NCBI GenBank assembly: GCA_964444885.1
Contig: CAYUIZ010000088.1
Coordinates: 1 to 13,193 of the forward strand
DNA length: 13,193 nucleotides
DNA from: CAYRGQ01 sp964444885
Lineage (GTDB): Bacteria; Bacteroidota; Bacteroidia; Sphingobacteriales; Sphingobacteriaceae
Direction: 5' to 3'
The notes beneath the pieces were generated by a model. That model saw only the letters and a program-made list of their open reading frames with translations, ran no database searches and had not been told where the DNA came from. Below, piece after piece: positions 1-8,032 of this stretch (positions are counted from its first letter, which is position 1; each line of letters begins with the position of its first letter). The translations under genes were made by a program, and so were the position numbers.

Positions 1-1341
1 CCCTTGTTTGCCGCAGCCATCACCGTTGGGTTGGCGGGATGCGAGTCGTTCTTGGACCTTAAGCCTACGAACGCTTTACTAGCCGACAATGCGGTCTACG
101 ACGCGAAAACATCGCGCGCATTAATCAATTCGGGATATACCAGCCTGAAGGGCTACGCCAATGGCTCCGCGATTATATTGGGTGTTATTCCCGCCGACAA
201 CATCCTCTTCGGTGGCAGCCAAAGCCAAAATATCGAACTGGATGCAAACGCCTTTACGGTCACCAACTCGGCCATCGTGGCGGCCTACCGGGCCAATTAC
301 ACGCTGATCAACATCGCAAACTGGGCCATCTCGGAGATACCGAACGTAACGGACGAAGCCTTTAACGCCGGCGAGCAGAACAAGCTCGTCGGCGAAGCGC
401 ATTTCATGCGTGCTTTTGCCTATTTCAACCTGGGCCGCAGCTGGGGGGGCGTGCAATTGCAATTAACGCCCACCACCGACCTGTCTACCCTGGGTAACAT
501 CAGCCGGAGCAGTCAGGCGCAAACTTACCAACAGGTGCTGGACGACTTGCAGCGGGCCGAGCAATTGCTTCCGGAAGACGATGCACACACGCGCAACCGG
601 GTACAGCGCGCCGTAGTCCGCGCGTTCCGCGCCAAGGTATTGCTCTATACCGAGCAGTTTGAGCAGGCCGAAGCCGAGGCGACATCCGTTATCGACCATG
701 CCAAATATGAGCTCGTAGCACCGTTTAACACCTATTTCCAGCCGCCCTTCCTCAGCAAAGAATCCGTGTTTGAGATTTCGGCCACGACCAACAATACCGG
801 CGTATCCGGCAGTCCGTGGTTCCCCGCATCGGGCACGCCTCGGGGCTCATACGAATACCGACCTACCAACGACATCATCACGCTGCTGACCGATCCGGAG
901 GTAGGAGGGGACCGACAAGCCTTATTGGCGACCCGCGGAACCGACACCTACGTGAATCTCTACCACACGACCTCACCCAATATCAATTCATCCTATGTCA
1001 TCCGCATGGCTGACGTGTTTCTCATCCGTGCCGAGTCCCGGGCCCGCAAAAGCATTCCGGATATCGTCGGTGCCATCGCGGACTTGAACGCCGTACGCCA
1101 ACGCGCCAACGCCACACGTTACGTCGAAACACCAGCCACGCCTGCAAATCTCGTGCAAGCCATCTGGGACGAGCGACGCGTGGAATTTGCCTTCGAAGCC
1201 GACCGCTGGTATGACTTGGTACGCACGGAACAAGCGGGCGAGGTACTGGGTGTCAGCCCCAACTTCTGGCTGTTCCCCATTCCGCAGGCGGATGTGCTCG
1301 CGGATCCCGACTTAACCAATGACAATAACCCAGGCTATTAA
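1..1341 (+). CDS. SusD/RagB-family outer-membrane lipoprotein, 5'-truncated
   Basis: This is a surface lipoprotein of the SusD/RagB family, which caps a SusC TonB-dependent transporter and captures its ligand. The frame is open from base 1. The first visible residues are the end of a lipoprotein signal peptide with lipobox LAGC, the modified cysteine being codon 14, so perhaps 10-15 codons lie off the left edge. A TTG at position 4 can be read as a start but falls inside the signal peptide. The hallmark helix around visible residues 131-151 (GEAHFMRAFAYFNLGRSWGG) matches the TPR-like core of SusD proteins, and the end (FPIPQ..., then NNPGY) is a typical SusD C terminus. About 446 residues are visible, slightly short for the family. 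A susC gene is expected immediately to the left. The M14 peptidase gene begins 20 nt downstream, suggesting one operon and a peptide-like ligand. The family call is firm; the ligand is inference. Confidence 0.93.
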   Translation, partial: PLFAAAITVGLAGCESFLDLKPTNALLADNAVYDAKTSRALINSGYTSLKGYANGSAIILGVIPADNILFGGSQSQNIELDANAFTVTNSAIVAAYRANYTLINIANWAISEIPNVTDEAFNAGEQNKLVGEAHFMRAFAYFNLGRSWGGVQLQLTPTTDLSTLGNISRSSQAQTYQQVLDDLQRAEQLLPEDDAHTRNRVQRAVVRAFRAKVLLYTEQFEQAEAEATSVIDHAKYELVAPFNTYFQPPFLSKESVFEISATTNNTGVSGSPWFPASGTPRGSYEYRPTNDIITLLTDPEVGGDRQALLATRGTDTYVNLYHTTSPNINSSYVIRMADVFLIRAESRARKSIPDIVGAIADLNAVRQRANATRYVETPATPANLVQAIWDERRVEFAFEADRWYDLVRTEQAGEVLGVSPNFWLFPIPQADVLADPDLTNDNNPGY

Positions 1342-1361
1342 CATTAAGCAATAACCCAATC

Positions 1362-3917
1362 ATGAAAACAACACGCTTCCTTATGTTATTATTCGTCTTT
1401 CTGGCCTTTTCGGCCCAGGCGAAGGACGATTACTACTTCGGTGCCCATGGCCCGCTAAACCCGAACATCCCGACGCCGGAGGCTTTCTTCGGATTTCCGA
1501 TCGGTCATTCCCTCGTGCGCTACGATAAGGTCGTCGAATATTTCAAACTGCTGGCCGAGTCGTCCGACCGGGCATCCCTGCAGGTGTTCGGCAAATCATG
1601 GCAGAACCGCGAGCAAGTGAAATTATTCGTCACATCGCCGGCCAACCAGAACAACCTGGAGCAAATCCGGCAAGACCACCTCCAATGGATCGACCCCAGC
1701 GCGTCGGGCGATATCGCCCAGCAAAAAGTAATTGTCGAGTTGGCCTATAACGTGCACGGCGGTGAAATCTCCGGCACGGATGCGGCGGTCTTGGCGGCCT
1801 ATTACTTAGTCGCTTCGGAAGATCCCGATATCATCCGGCGCTTGGACGAGGCCATTGTCCTGATCGAACCAGCACAAAACCCGGACGGACGGGAACGTGC
1901 CGTGAACCATATCAACAGCTTTCATTCGGGCCCCGTCATCGTGGATCCGGCGGATATCGGCCACGGCACCGGCCATACGCCGCACCGCGGCAACCACTTC
2001 TGGAATGACCTGAACCGCGACTGGCTGCCGTTGAGCCAGATCGAAAGCCAGAACCGCGTGGCGTTTTACCATCAGTGGTATCCCAACGTTTACCTCGATT
2101 TCCACGAGATGGGTAGCGGAAGCACCTATTATTTCGAGCCTTCGCCGCCGTCCACCTGGAACAGCATCATCCCGCAGAGCAACTACGAGGTGCTCAATGA
2201 GATATTAGCCAAGCATTTTTCTGCCGCGCTGAACGAAGTCGGATCCTTGTATTACACGAAAGAGAGCTTCACGAATTTGTCGCCCATCTACGGCTCTACA
2301 TACCCCGATTACCAAGGTGGGGTAGGCACCACGCTGGAGGTCGGATCCACCTCAGGCGTTGCCATCGAAACGGCGGCGGGCGTGCGAACGTTTTCGCAAA
2401 ATGTGCGCGACAACTTCCTGATCAGCATTGCGGGTTTCCGCGCCGCAACCGACGACAAGGAAACCTTCCTGAACTACCAACGCGAGTTTTTCAAAAGCGC
2501 CATCGAGCAAGCCAAGGGACTGCCGAGCACGCACATCGTGTTTGGAAGCAAAACGGACAAAAGCCTGAACAGCCTGTTTATCCAGCACTTGCTGCGCCAT
2601 CAGGTTGAGGTGTTCGAACTGGACGCTTCGCACACCCAGGACGGAAAACAGTTTGAACCCGGCAGTGCCTATGTCGTGGCCCTGCAACAGCCTCAATTCC
2701 GTATACTGCAATCCATTTTTGAGGAAAACGAGACCAACAACTTCGACGAAAACACGACCTTCTACGACGTGTCTGCCTGGAGCACGGTACACGGATTCGG
2801 CGTTCCTTTCGCCAAAACCAAAGGTGCTGTGCGCGCTGGTGCGCGTGTCGAGGAAGCGCCTCCCATCCAAGGCAGCCTACAAGGCCGGTCAAACCTGGCC
2901 TATGCCTTCAACTTCCAAGACTACCTCGCCCCCAAAGCACTCTATTTCCTGCAAGAAAACGGCGTACAGACGCGCGTAGCCCAACGGTCCTTCACGAGTA
3001 AAACGACCCAAGGCGAACAAGCGTTCTCGCCCGGCGCTATCGTCATTCCGCTAGCCTACCAAAGCCTATCCCACGAACAGTTGTACGCGCTCTTGCAACA
3101 GGCAGGCCAGTTGGCAAACATCACCGTCCACGCCATTACCGACGGATTTAGCGTGGCTGGCATCGACCTGGGTAGCAACAACATCCGCGTACTGAAAAAA
3201 CCCGAAGTGGCCGTCATCACCGGTGGCAACTGGACTTCCGTAGGCGAACTGTGGGCGCTGCTGGGCAATACCCACAACATCCCACTGGTGAAAATCGCCC
3301 CCGAAACCGCGTTGCGTACCGACCTGTCCCGCTATACAACGCTCATTTTGAGCGGCGGACAGCTGTCAGAAGAGCTAAGCAAACGGATTACCGACTGGGT
3401 GGACAAGGGCGGCACGCTGGTCTCACTGCCTGCTTCGGCTACGTGGGCAGCGGCGCTAGCCAATCCGCGGGCTGAAGGCGGACGCGGCAATGCCGAACAA
3501 ACCAGCAGCGCACCACAGCGGCGCGGCGGCAGCCAGGCTGGACGCATAAACGGTGTCGTCGTACCCGGCGAGCTGAATTTGAATCACCCGCTTGCCTTCG
3601 GATTCAGCACCAAGGAGTTCTATACCCTCCGCAACAGCACACAGGGACTGACGGATTCCATACCGGGCAACGTCGTACTGAAAGTGACATCCAGCGAACT
3701 GATCAACGGCTATGCTACGCCAGAAGCGCTGGAGGCAGTGAAGGGGAATATCGTGGTGACCGCAACAAACCGTGGCCGCGGCAACGTCGTGATCTTTGGG
3801 GAATCCCCGACGTTCCGGGGCTACTGGCTCGCGCCGGGCCGCCTGCTCACCAACGCCATTTTCTTCGGAAACCTCAACACCAATACGCGCTTCGGAAGCA
3901 CGGCGGAGGTACAGTAA
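1362..3917 (+). CDS. Secreted M14-family zinc carboxypeptidase-like metallopeptidase
   Basis: This is an 851-residue exported peptidase. Residues 1-20 form a signal peptide (MKTTRF, hydrophobic LMLLFVFLAF, then SAQA just before the likely cleavage site) with no lipobox, so it is probably periplasmic or secreted. The M14 catalytic domain spans about residues 45-360. Zinc ligands appear as H132 and E135 in NVHGGEISG and H248 in DFHEMG. The substrate-binding NPDGRER (173-179) and NDLNRDW (215-221) are present, and E326 in GTTLEVGS is the likely general base. After a middle region, residues 615-690 look like a glutamine-amidotransferase-like Rossmann fold (VAVITGGNW, LILSGGQLSEE, WVDKGGTLVSL) without an obvious catalytic Cys; this resembles other long Bacteroidota M14 proteins. 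Residues 699-729 are a Gly/Arg/Ser-rich insert, probably a loop. The gene follows the SusD gene by 20 nt and ends before a strong terminator, so it is the last gene of that operon. Exact substrate unknown. Confidence 0.9.
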   Translation: MKTTRFLMLLFVFLAFSAQAKDDYYFGAHGPLNPNIPTPEAFFGFPIGHSLVRYDKVVEYFKLLAESSDRASLQVFGKSWQNREQVKLFVTSPANQNNLEQIRQDHLQWIDPSASGDIAQQKVIVELAYNVHGGEISGTDAAVLAAYYLVASEDPDIIRRLDEAIVLIEPAQNPDGRERAVNHINSFHSGPVIVDPADIGHGTGHTPHRGNHFWNDLNRDWLPLSQIESQNRVAFYHQWYPNVYLDFHEMGSGSTYYFEPSPPSTWNSIIPQSNYEVLNEILAKHFSAALNEVGSLYYTKESFTNLSPIYGSTYPDYQGGVGTTLEVGSTSGVAIETAAGVRTFSQNVRDNFLISIAGFRAATDDKETFLNYQREFFKSAIEQAKGLPSTHIVFGSKTDKSLNSLFIQHLLRHQVEVFELDASHTQDGKQFEPGSAYVVALQQPQFRILQSIFEENETNNFDENTTFYDVSAWSTVHGFGVPFAKTKGAVRAGARVEEAPPIQGSLQGRSNLAYAFNFQDYLAPKALYFLQENGVQTRVAQRSFTSKTTQGEQAFSPGAIVIPLAYQSLSHEQLYALLQQAGQLANITVHAITDGFSVAGIDLGSNNIRVLKKPEVAVITGGNWTSVGELWALLGNTHNIPLVKIAPETALRTDLSRYTTLILSGGQLSEELSKRITDWVDKGGTLVSLPASATWAAALANPRAEGGRGNAEQTSSAPQRRGGSQAGRINGVVVPGELNLNHPLAFGFSTKEFYTLRNSTQGLTDSIPGNVVLKVTSSELINGYATPEALEAVKGNIVVTATNRGRGNVVIFGESPTFRGYWLAPGRLLTNAIFFGNLNTNTRFGSTAEVQ

Positions 3918-3938
3918 CTCTCATTTCCAATCAAAAAG

Positions 3939-3974
3939 AAAAGGCTGTCTCATTAATAGGAGGCGGCCTTTTTT
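3939..3974 (+). terminator. Intrinsic terminator after the SusD-M14 operon
   Basis: The arms are 3939-3951 (AAAAGGCTGTCTC) and 3960-3972 (GAGGCGGCCTTTT). They pair over 13 positions with two G-U wobbles and an 8-nt loop, and the run of T ends at 3974. It lies 22 nt after the M14 stop codon. This is a canonical rho-independent terminator and separates the first uptake locus from the second. Confidence 0.9.
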
Positions 3975-4072
3975 CATGGAATTTATTTTACAATTTCAGC
4001 ACCCTTGGCGCAAGTGTTAAGCAGAGCGTCACGCGTACCACGTTTTTCCTATCCTATAACCTCCAAACCAAG

Positions 4073-4207
4073 CAAATCAACGGTTCAACGACTAACCGAC
4101 TTACGACTAACCGACTCAACAAATCAACAAATCAACAAACCAACGAATCAACGAATAAGTGAATCTTCGAATGCGCGAATCTGCAAATAAGCGAATCAAC
4201 GATTCAA
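4073..4207. repeat. Degenerate octanucleotide tandem array 1
   Basis: There are seventeen consecutive units. Sixteen are exactly 8 nt and one (CGACTTA at 4097-4103) is 7 nt. Units begin with CGA or CAA and vary at later positions: CGACTAAC, CGACTCAA, CAAATCAA (repeated), CGAATCAA, CGAATAAG, CGAATGCG, CGAATCTG. The first half is mostly CGACT units, the middle CAAAT units, the second half CGAAT units. There is no ATG-led reading frame of credible composition: the short open frame through it simply reflects the 8-nt period cycling through three frames. Not a CRISPR, since there are no conserved repeats alternating with unique spacers. Function unknown. Confidence 0.85.
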
Positions 4208-4242
4208 CAGCAATCCACGGATCATAAACAGGCCAAACACCT

Positions 4243-4316
4243 TGTCATCTTGAACGGCGCAAAGCAAAGTGAAAGATCCCTCCTCTCGGGAGATCCCTCC
4301 TGTCGTCGGGATGACA
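4243..4316. repeat. Small intergenic repetitive element with inverted ends
   Basis: The 74-bp element is bounded by TGTCATC (4243-4249) and its exact inverse GATGACA (4310-4316). Inside is a tandem duplication beginning AGATCCCTCCT (4274-4290 and 4291-4310). The left part (GTCATCTTGAACGG, then AAGTGAAAGATC) has the style of short dispersed intergenic elements I associate with Bacteroidota genomes. It resembles on the opposite strand the GTCACTTCGAACGG motif inside the 181-bp repeats at the other end of the window. It is probably a non-coding palindromic element comparable to REP-type sequences; dispersal in the genome is inferred, not seen. Confidence 0.65.
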
Positions 4317-4368
4317 CCAACTTGGATAGCGTACGTTTTTAGATATCTCAGCCGCTGCTACCGCGCGA

Positions 4369-4383
4369 TCCCGCAAGGCGGGA
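4369..4383. other. Short perfect hairpin between the octamer arrays
   Basis: TCCCGC (4369-4374), a 3-nt loop AAG, and GCGGGA (4378-4383) form a compact GC-rich hairpin. No T-run follows, so it is not an evident terminator. It sits between the inverted-end element and array 2 and may be part of a degraded repetitive element. Confidence 0.4.
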
Positions 4384-4400
4384 ACGGGAAAATTAATGGT

Positions 4401-4479
4401 CGACTAAACGACTTACGACTAACCGACTTACGACTCCTTGACTCACCGACTCACCGACTCAACAAATCAACCGACTCAA
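4401..4479. repeat. Degenerate octanucleotide tandem array 2
   Basis: There are ten units of the same family as array 1: CGACTAAA, CGACTTA, CGACTAAC, CGACTTA, CGACTCCT, TGACTCAC, CGACTCAC, CGACTCAA, CAAATCAA and, after one extra C, CGACTCAA. The two CGACTTA units are 7 nt long, exactly as in array 1, and the others are 8 nt. This array is nearly all CGACT-type, lacking the CGAAT block seen in arrays 1 and 3. No gene is credible here. It ends about 250 nt before the susC-like start codon. Confidence 0.8.
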
Positions 4480-4508
4480 CAAAGCTCCTGCGCAGGCCTC
4501 ATATTTAA

Positions 4509-4526
4509 GACTGAGTTAACACAGTC
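4509..4526. promoter_or_regulatory. Near-perfect 18-bp palindrome, candidate operator upstream of susC-like gene
   Basis: The sequence GACTGAGTTAACACAGTC reads as GACTG, a central GTTAAC palindrome, and CAGTC, with one symmetric A/A mismatch pair, so 16 of 18 positions are self-complementary. TAAAATTG at 4542-4549 differs at one position from the Bacteroidota -7 consensus TAnnTTTG. If that were the promoter, the palindrome would cover the -33 region. No good -33 TTTG is visible, so the promoter part is weak. It lies about 205 nt upstream of the start codon. A regulator-binding site is an inference. Confidence 0.3.
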
Positions 4527-4730
4527 GTAAACTAGGACTGCTAAAATTGCCGAATAATTAAAAGGCGTTTTGAAGTAAAAATTAAACAAAGAGGGGAGGT
4601 GAGGTATATAAAAAAAACACATAGTTACTGAGCAATATCCACGAACTCGTGAAGCGTGTCCAAATCGACCGGGCGTTTTCCCCTGTTCGTTTTACCACAA
4701 ACAAAAAACTACGATTCAAGTCTAAAAACA
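4527..4730 (+). other. A-rich leader region upstream of the susC-like gene, no gene seen
   Basis: This A-rich stretch contains a purine-rich run (GAGGGGAGGTGAGG, about 4591-4604) and a small CACG/CGTG inverted repeat near 4640-4651, but no credible coding sequence. An in-frame GTG at 4656 would add 25 residues to the SusC-like protein but would bury its signal peptide, so I treat this stretch as untranslated leader. Confidence 0.45.
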
Positions 4731-7700
4731 ATGAAGCTAAAAACCTTGCAATTGCGAAAGCAATTGTGCATATACTTTATCTTAATCATACTGGGTGCCG
4801 GTAGCAGGACCGATTTATTGGCCGGCGTTGCTAAGGGCGGCATTCCACCACAAACCAGCGGAAGCATATCAGGCAGGATTACGGATACGAACGGCCACCC
4901 CCTTGCCGGTGCGTCCGTTATGATCGTAGAATTAAGCCGGACTGTGGCGTCTGATGATCAAGGCAATTATACAATTCCGGTAGCGCCAGGTACGTATACC
5001 GTCGAAGTCAGTTATATTTCCTACCTCCTGCAACAGCAGTCGGGCGTTGTTGTGCGGGCTGGAGTCGCCACGGCCGTAAACTTCCAGCTGGTCGACCAAT
5101 TGGCTCAACTGACCGAAGTGGTGGTCGTGGGATATGGCGTCCAGAAGAAGGAAAACCTAACCGGTGCGGTTGGGCAAATCACGTCGAAGGAAATTGAGAA
5201 TCGCCCCGCGCCAAACCTGACCCGGCTCCTGCAAGGAACCATACCCAACCTCAACCTGAGGGTAACGGACGGTAGCCCCATACGAGGAGCTAATTACAAC
5301 GTCCGCGGGATGACTTCCATTGGCGCGGGAGGCAACGCGTTGATATTGATTGATGGTGTTGAGGGTGACCCAAACCTGATAAACCCCAACGACGTCGAAA
5401 GCGTATCCGTTTTGAAAGATGCTTCCTCCGCGGCAGTCTATGGGTCGCGGGCCGCATTTGGTGTGGTGCTGATTACCACCAAATCAGCCGAAAAAGGACG
5501 AACCCGAATAGATTTTAACTCCAATTATTCAGTAAACCGAAGAACGGTAGCGCCGGATTTGGTGACAAATGGATATCAATGGGCTCAGAACTTTGACGAG
5601 GCGTTTTCGGCTTGGTATGATTACAACTCGCGGGCTATCTCTGTCAATAGCATTTTCCCGTTTTCGTTAGAATACTTGGAGGAACTTGGCCGACGGGATG
5701 CCGATCCGTCCTTACCCAAAGTAGAATATAACGAAGCCTTGAGCCGTTACGAGTATTTTGGCAATGAAGATTGGTTCGGTCTACTCTATGCGGATCAAAT
5801 TCCCTCTACGGAGCAGTCATTAAGCATATCCGGCGGTACCGATATCGTCAACTACTATCTCTCGGGACGGTATTACTACCAGGACGGCATATTCAATTAT
5901 AATCCCGACCAGTTTAACCGCTATAACCTGAGAGCGAAAGGCGATGTGCGGGTAACGCCATGGCTGACAGTCGAAAATAACTTCGAGTATTCCAACCATA
6001 CCTATTCCATTCCCATGTTGGCAGACCGCGACAACAACACCATTTGGCGAATGTTCGACGTACTGGCCTTCCCCATGGCCACGTTATACAATCCCGACGG
6101 CACGTTTTCGCAGACAGGCGTTAATGCCGGCTTAGGGGCGTTTATCGACGGTAACAACCGGTCGGTACAAGGTACATCTTACGTGCGGAATACCGTGGGC
6201 GCTATCGTACGGCCTTGGGACGATCGGCTCACCCTCAAAGCAGATTTTACCTATTCCAAAGACAACGGCCACGAACGTAGGGTTAACAACTTCGTCAACT
6301 ATAGCAATGCCCCTGGACATTCCGCCCGGCTCGGACGCAGCCTACTGCAGCAGTTTACAAACGAGCGCGATTACATAGCAAGCAACGTCACGATCGATTA
6401 CAGCCAACTCTTCAACGATAAACACGATGTTAAGGGGCTATTGGGTTACAACGTGGAATCGTCCTCTTACACGATGTTCAATGCTAGCCGCGATGGAATC
6501 CTCATTGAGAGCAAGCCCGATTTCAACTTGATGGACGGGCTGAATTACACGATTCGCGGAGGCGGCAACGAATGGGCCTATGTGGGCTTGTTTTATCGCT
6601 TTAACTACGCCTACGACGATCGTTACCTGTTGGAGCTTAACGGCCGTTACGACGGGTCGTCCAAGTTCCCGCCGAGCCAGCGGTTTGGGTTCTTTCCTTC
6701 CGTATCCGCGGGTTGGCGCCTCGGAGAGGAATCCTTCATGGACTGGAGTAAAGGCTGGCTCGGAGAGCTGAAAATCAGAGGCTCATACGGTTCCCTGGGC
6801 AACGGAAACGTTGCGCCATACCGCTATTTAGAGCAGATGAACGTTCAGCGCGCCGGTGTTATCCTCAATGGAATCCATCCCAACTATACGCAAATGCCGG
6901 GCGTGATACCCGACGGCCTTACTTGGGAAAAATCCACCACGTTGAACTTCGGACTTGACTTCAGTGCATTCAGGAATCGCTTGGGCCTGACCTTCGATTG
7001 GTACGATCGCCAAACCCAGGACATGTTTACGGTAGGCCAACCATTGCCCAACGTGTTCGGGGCTACTGTTCCTTTTGGCAATTATGCCGACCTGACGACC
7101 AAAGGATGGGAAGCGACGTTATCTTGGCGGGAATCCAAGACCCTTTTCGGAAAGCCCTTTGACTACGGGATCACCGGTTCTTTATGGGATAGTAAGTCTG
7201 AGATTACCAAGTTCAACAACCCCAATGGAAACCTGTCCGCAACCTATTATGTAGGTCATCAAGTAGGCGAGATATGGGGTTACGAAACGATCGGTCTATT
7301 CCAGTCAATTGAGGAAATCGAAGCCCATGCCGACCAGAACTTTCTGCAAAACTCCAATAACAGGCAGTGGTTTCCGGGTGATATCAAATTTGCCGACCTA
7401 AACGGTGACGGCGTCATCAATGCAGGCGACAATACCATATACAATCCGGGCGATAGAAGGGTCATCGGTAATAATTCACCTCGTTATCAGTTCGGGTTCA
7501 CCCTTAATGGCCGGTGGAACGGAATCGGTGTTTCCGCGTTTTTCCAAGGAATCGGTAAACGCGACTGGTACTTCGCCGGTGATGCAGGCATGTTCTGGGG
7601 ACTGTATAATAGGCCGTATGGTTTCCAGCCCAAAATGATGATGGAAGACATCTGGACAGAGGAAAACGTCGACGGATATTGGCCGCGGCTAAATGGCTAC

Positions 7701-8018
7701 ATCGCACTAAATGCTTCCCGCACCTTAGGTGCCCCACAAACCAGGTACCTCCAGGATGCCAGCTACTTCAGGCTGAAAAACCTGACGGTAGACTACAGTT
7801 TGCCCAACGGCTGGTTGAGCAAATACAGTATATCGCGCGTTAATGTATTCGTCACGGCGCAAAATGTATTCACCCTATCCGGATTGTTCAAGCATACCAA
7901 AAGCGTCGACCCCGAAGTGATCGAAAACTCGGTGGGCGACTTAATTAACAGCGGTGGTCAGGGTTATGCGTACCCCATGCTCAAGACGACAACCATAGGA
8001 TTGAACGTAACATTCTAA
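4731..8018 (+). CDS. SusC/RagA-family TonB-dependent outer-membrane transporter
   Basis: This is a 1095-residue outer-membrane transporter that uses TonB energy to import ligand delivered by its SusD partner. The chosen ATG gives a good signal peptide: basic residues K2, K4, R9, K10 and a hydrophobic stretch at 13-23 (CIYFILIILGA). A GTG 75 nt upstream in frame would place this internally. A carboxypeptidase-regulatory-like beta-sandwich follows (about 44-122, SISGRITDTNGHPLAGASV). Next come the SusC signature LTEVVVVGYG (127-136), which serves as TonB box region, and the plug (about 140-255, with VRGMTSIG, LILIDGVEG, SVLKDASSAAVYGSRAAFGV). The rest is the beta barrel, ending in a C-terminal phenylalanine. 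DLNGDGVINAGD (889-900) resembles a calcium-binding loop common in SusC proteins. There is no N-terminal STN domain, so signalling through a FecIR-type system is not expected. The SusD-like gene starts 14 nt after the stop. The ligand cannot be read from the sequence. Confidence 0.95.
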   Translation: MKLKTLQLRKQLCIYFILIILGAGSRTDLLAGVAKGGIPPQTSGSISGRITDTNGHPLAGASVMIVELSRTVASDDQGNYTIPVAPGTYTVEVSYISYLLQQQSGVVVRAGVATAVNFQLVDQLAQLTEVVVVGYGVQKKENLTGAVGQITSKEIENRPAPNLTRLLQGTIPNLNLRVTDGSPIRGANYNVRGMTSIGAGGNALILIDGVEGDPNLINPNDVESVSVLKDASSAAVYGSRAAFGVVLITTKSAEKGRTRIDFNSNYSVNRRTVAPDLVTNGYQWAQNFDEAFSAWYDYNSRAISVNSIFPFSLEYLEELGRRDADPSLPKVEYNEALSRYEYFGNEDWFGLLYADQIPSTEQSLSISGGTDIVNYYLSGRYYYQDGIFNYNPDQFNRYNLRAKGDVRVTPWLTVENNFEYSNHTYSIPMLADRDNNTIWRMFDVLAFPMATLYNPDGTFSQTGVNAGLGAFIDGNNRSVQGTSYVRNTVGAIVRPWDDRLTLKADFTYSKDNGHERRVNNFVNYSNAPGHSARLGRSLLQQFTNERDYIASNVTIDYSQLFNDKHDVKGLLGYNVESSSYTMFNASRDGILIESKPDFNLMDGLNYTIRGGGNEWAYVGLFYRFNYAYDDRYLLELNGRYDGSSKFPPSQRFGFFPSVSAGWRLGEESFMDWSKGWLGELKIRGSYGSLGNGNVAPYRYLEQMNVQRAGVILNGIHPNYTQMPGVIPDGLTWEKSTTLNFGLDFSAFRNRLGLTFDWYDRQTQDMFTVGQPLPNVFGATVPFGNYADLTTKGWEATLSWRESKTLFGKPFDYGITGSLWDSKSEITKFNNPNGNLSATYYVGHQVGEIWGYETIGLFQSIEEIEAHADQNFLQNSNNRQWFPGDIKFADLNGDGVINAGDNTIYNPGDRRVIGNNSPRYQFGFTLNGRWNGIGVSAFFQGIGKRDWYFAGDAGMFWGLYNRPYGFQPKMMMEDIWTEENVDGYWPRLNGYIALNASRTLGAPQTRYLQDASYFRLKNLTVDYSLPNGWLSKYSISRVNVFVTAQNVFTLSGLFKHTKSVDPEVIENSVGDLINSGGQGYAYPMLKTTTIGLNVTF

Positions 8019-8032
8019 AATCGAAATAGAAA

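Noticed and set aside
4073..4479. CRISPR array
   Set aside because: Units are contiguous 7-8 nt words with no 24-40 nt conserved repeats, no unique spacers and no cas genes nearby.
4005..4508. Short + strand open frames (61 and 79 codons) through the octamer arrays
   Set aside because: Their low-complexity Thr/Asn/Leu/Ser-rich content is produced by the 8-nt period cycling through frames; there is no start context, domain or conservation signal.
4591..4630. Shine-Dalgarno-like run followed by a GTG-led 10-codon leader peptide
   Set aside because: Bacteroidota make little use of Shine-Dalgarno sequences, the peptide is very short and uses GTG, and there is no attenuator hairpin with a T-run after it.
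4656..4730. Upstream GTG start for the SusC-like protein
   Set aside because: It would add 25 residues before a complete, basic-then-hydrophobic signal peptide that starts at the ATG at 4731.
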